This document shows positions 62,755-64,000 of a stretch of 64,000 bases of DNA, piece after piece (within the stretch, counting starts at the first letter, position 1; each line of letters begins with the position of its first letter). The notes below the pieces were generated by a model. That model made no database searches and was not told the origin of the DNA. It saw nothing but the letters and a program-made list of their open reading frames with translations. A program made the position numbers and the translations under genes. The DNA comes from Pandoraea norimbergensis. GTDB lineage: Bacteria > Pseudomonadota > Gammaproteobacteria > Burkholderiales > Burkholderiaceae. The stretch spans positions 5,580,001 to 5,644,000 of the forward strand of contig NZ_CP013480.3 in assembly GCF_001465545.3 (NCBI RefSeq). The letters are read 5' to 3'.

Positions 62755-64000
62755 ATGATTCTCGACGCCCACGACATTCCTTCCGGAACCTGCCTGCAAG
62801 CCGATCTGTGCATTGCCGGTGCAGGTGCCGCCGGCATCACCCTTGCGCTGGCGCTCGAAGCCAGCGGACTCGACGTCATCCTGCTCGAGAGCGGCAGCGA
62901 CACCCCCGAGCCCGCCACGCAAGCGCTCTACGACGGCACGGTCGCCGACACGCGCCTTCATCCCCCCACGGAAAGCTACCGCGTACGCCGCTTCGGCGGC
63001 TCGACCACGCTCTGGGGCGGACGCTGCATGCCGCTCGATGCCATCGATTTCGAAGCGCGCGACTACATGCCGCACAGCGGCTGGCCGATCACTCTCGACG
63101 ACTTGATGCCGTGGTACGCACAGGCCAATACCCTGTGCGAAGCCGGTGAATTCGCCTACACCGCCGAGCGCGCATTCACGAAGCCGTCGCCGCCGATGAT
63201 CGGCAACTTCGAGAGCGATCTGTTCACCACGAACACGCTGGAACGATTCAGTTGTCCGACCGATTTCGGCGGCCGCTACCGGGCCCGTCTGGCCCGAGGA
63301 CGCGTGCGCGTCGTGCAGCACGCCAATCTGTGCCGTCTGCCCCAGCGCGACGACACGGCACGTCTGGTCGGCCCGGCCGAAGTGCGCACGCTCGATGGCA
63401 AGGTCTTCACTGTGGCCGCGCGTGCGTACGTGCTCGCCACCGGTGGTCTGGAAGTCCCGCGCCTGCTGCTCGATAGCCCGGGTGCCAGCAGCCTTGGCCT
63501 CGGCAATGCGCACGACGTCGTGGGCCGCTATTACATGTGCCACATCGCCGGCACCATCGGCACAATGGACCTCGCCGCAGCGGCGTCGGTGCACCACGGT
63601 TATGAAGTCTCGGACGAAGGCATTTACTGCCGTCGCCGCTTTGCATTGCGCCCGCAAGCCCAGCACGACCTTCGGGTGGGCAACTTCATCGCCCGGCTGC
63701 ATCACCCGCGCATTCCCGAAGCGGGACACGGCAGCGGCATTCTGTCGTCGCTGTATCTCGCGCGCCCCATCGTTCCTTACGAATACGCCAAGCGCCTCTA
63801 TGGCGATTCGCCCGACAATTCGCTCGCGAACTGGCTGGCGCACCTGCGTAACGTCATCGTCGACGCGCCGAACACCGTTCGGTTCCTGACGCACTGGACA
63901 CTCAAGCGCACGTTGGCGGCCCGCAAATTCCCGTCGATCATCGTGCGCCCGGCCAACCTGCGCTTCAGCCTCGACTTCCATGCCGAGCAAGCGCCGAACC
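62755..64000 (+). CDS. GMC-type FAD-dependent oxidoreductase (3' end outside window)
   Basis: The frame runs from ATG 62755 to the edge, at least 415 codons. An FAD Rossmann motif is at the start (ADLCIAGAGAAGITLALALE), with an acidic residue at LLESGS. RRFGGSTTLWGGRCMPLDAIDF matches the GMC ADP-binding region, and ARAYVLATGGLEVPRLLLDS the FAD motif II. The C-terminal His-containing catalytic domain would lie beyond the window. Its place in an EPS locus suggests a sugar-oxidation or modification role. Confidence 0.87.
   Translation, partial: MILDAHDIPSGTCLQADLCIAGAGAAGITLALALEASGLDVILLESGSDTPEPATQALYDGTVADTRLHPPTESYRVRRFGGSTTLWGGRCMPLDAIDFEARDYMPHSGWPITLDDLMPWYAQANTLCEAGEFAYTAERAFTKPSPPMIGNFESDLFTTNTLERFSCPTDFGGRYRARLARGRVRVVQHANLCRLPQRDDTARLVGPAEVRTLDGKVFTVAARAYVLATGGLEVPRLLLDSPGASSLGLGNAHDVVGRYYMCHIAGTIGTMDLAAAASVHHGYEVSDEGIYCRRRFALRPQAQHDLRVGNFIARLHHPRIPEAGHGSGILSSLYLARPIVPYEYAKRLYGDSPDNSLANWLAHLRNVIVDAPNTVRFLTHWTLKRTLAARKFPSIIVRPANLRFSLDFHAEQAPN

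Noticed and set aside
1..64000. tRNA, rRNA, CRISPR array, prophage or intact IS element
   Set aside because: No cloverleaf-like tRNA end, repeat-spacer pattern, integrase or transposase reading frame was recognised by eye. A covariance or profile search would be needed to exclude small cases.

Overview
The window reads as chromosomal DNA of a Burkholderiales betaproteobacterium. It is GC-rich throughout, with tightly packed genes and third-position GC bias. Gene content (trpGDC, hemA-prfA-prmC-grxD, ettA, ychF, an IF-1 paralogue, a FadR-type GntR regulator, a DUF3141 PHA-synthase-like protein) fits Burkholderiaceae, and Pandoraea is my best guess; that genus call is inference. No rRNA, tRNA, CRISPR array, prophage or intact insertion sequence was found. 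The only patch that looks acquired is an AT-richer islet with a hicAB toxin-antitoxin pair at about 22.4-23.1 kb.

Layout. 0-3 kb: the 3' part of an RbbA-like ABC exporter and its YhhJ-like permease. 3-5.5 kb: a PHA-synthase-like DUF3141 protein with a histone-H1-like basic tail. 5.6-8.5 kb: trpGDC, without trpE, behind an unannotated 22-codon leader peptide with three Trp codons and hairpins that could act as an attenuator. 8.5-20.8 kb: a CYTH protein, ung, a Fur-box-controlled siderophore receptor, a pirin, azoR with a divergent LysR regulator, an M61 peptidase, dsbC, a Ubi-type hydroxylase and a YpfJ-type zinc peptidase. 20.9-26.2 kb: ychF, the hicAB islet, and a GntR/GNAT operon divergent from an SLC13-type transporter. 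26.6-29.4 kb: a GT87 / GtrB-like / GtrA-like cluster. 29.6-34.5 kb: a penicillin-acylase-family enzyme, a 14-TM-class MFS pump and two GlsB-type membrane proteins.

34.8-39.2 kb: hemA-prfA-prmC-grxD-ubiX. 39.2-41.2 kb: small envelope proteins, including a 37-aa lipoprotein. 41.2-47.3 kb: a signalling region. A canonical sigma-54 promoter followed about 90 bases later by a strong intrinsic terminator looks like a small-RNA gene. It is followed by a soluble chemoreceptor with three near-identical PAS repeats, cheR, cheD and a protein of three fused CheW domains. 47.4-57.5 kb: an HD phosphohydrolase, a patatin, 3-hydroxybutyrate dehydrogenase, ettA, a ferredoxin, a MazG-like enzyme, a phosphoesterase, an acylphosphatase, an IF-1 paralogue with a TTG start, a CBS protein and a proline-rich membrane protein. 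57.6-64 kb: an MFS transporter, a glycine-zipper lipoprotein and the start of an exopolysaccharide locus (polyprenyl phosphotransferase, WecG/TagA transferase, GMC oxidoreductase cut by the window end).

The observations I rate highest are the sigma-54 small-RNA candidate, the trpGDC leader/attenuator, the PHA-synthase-like protein with a nucleoid-type tail, and the PAS3-receptor/CheR/CheD/CheW3 module that lacks CheA, CheB and CheY nearby.
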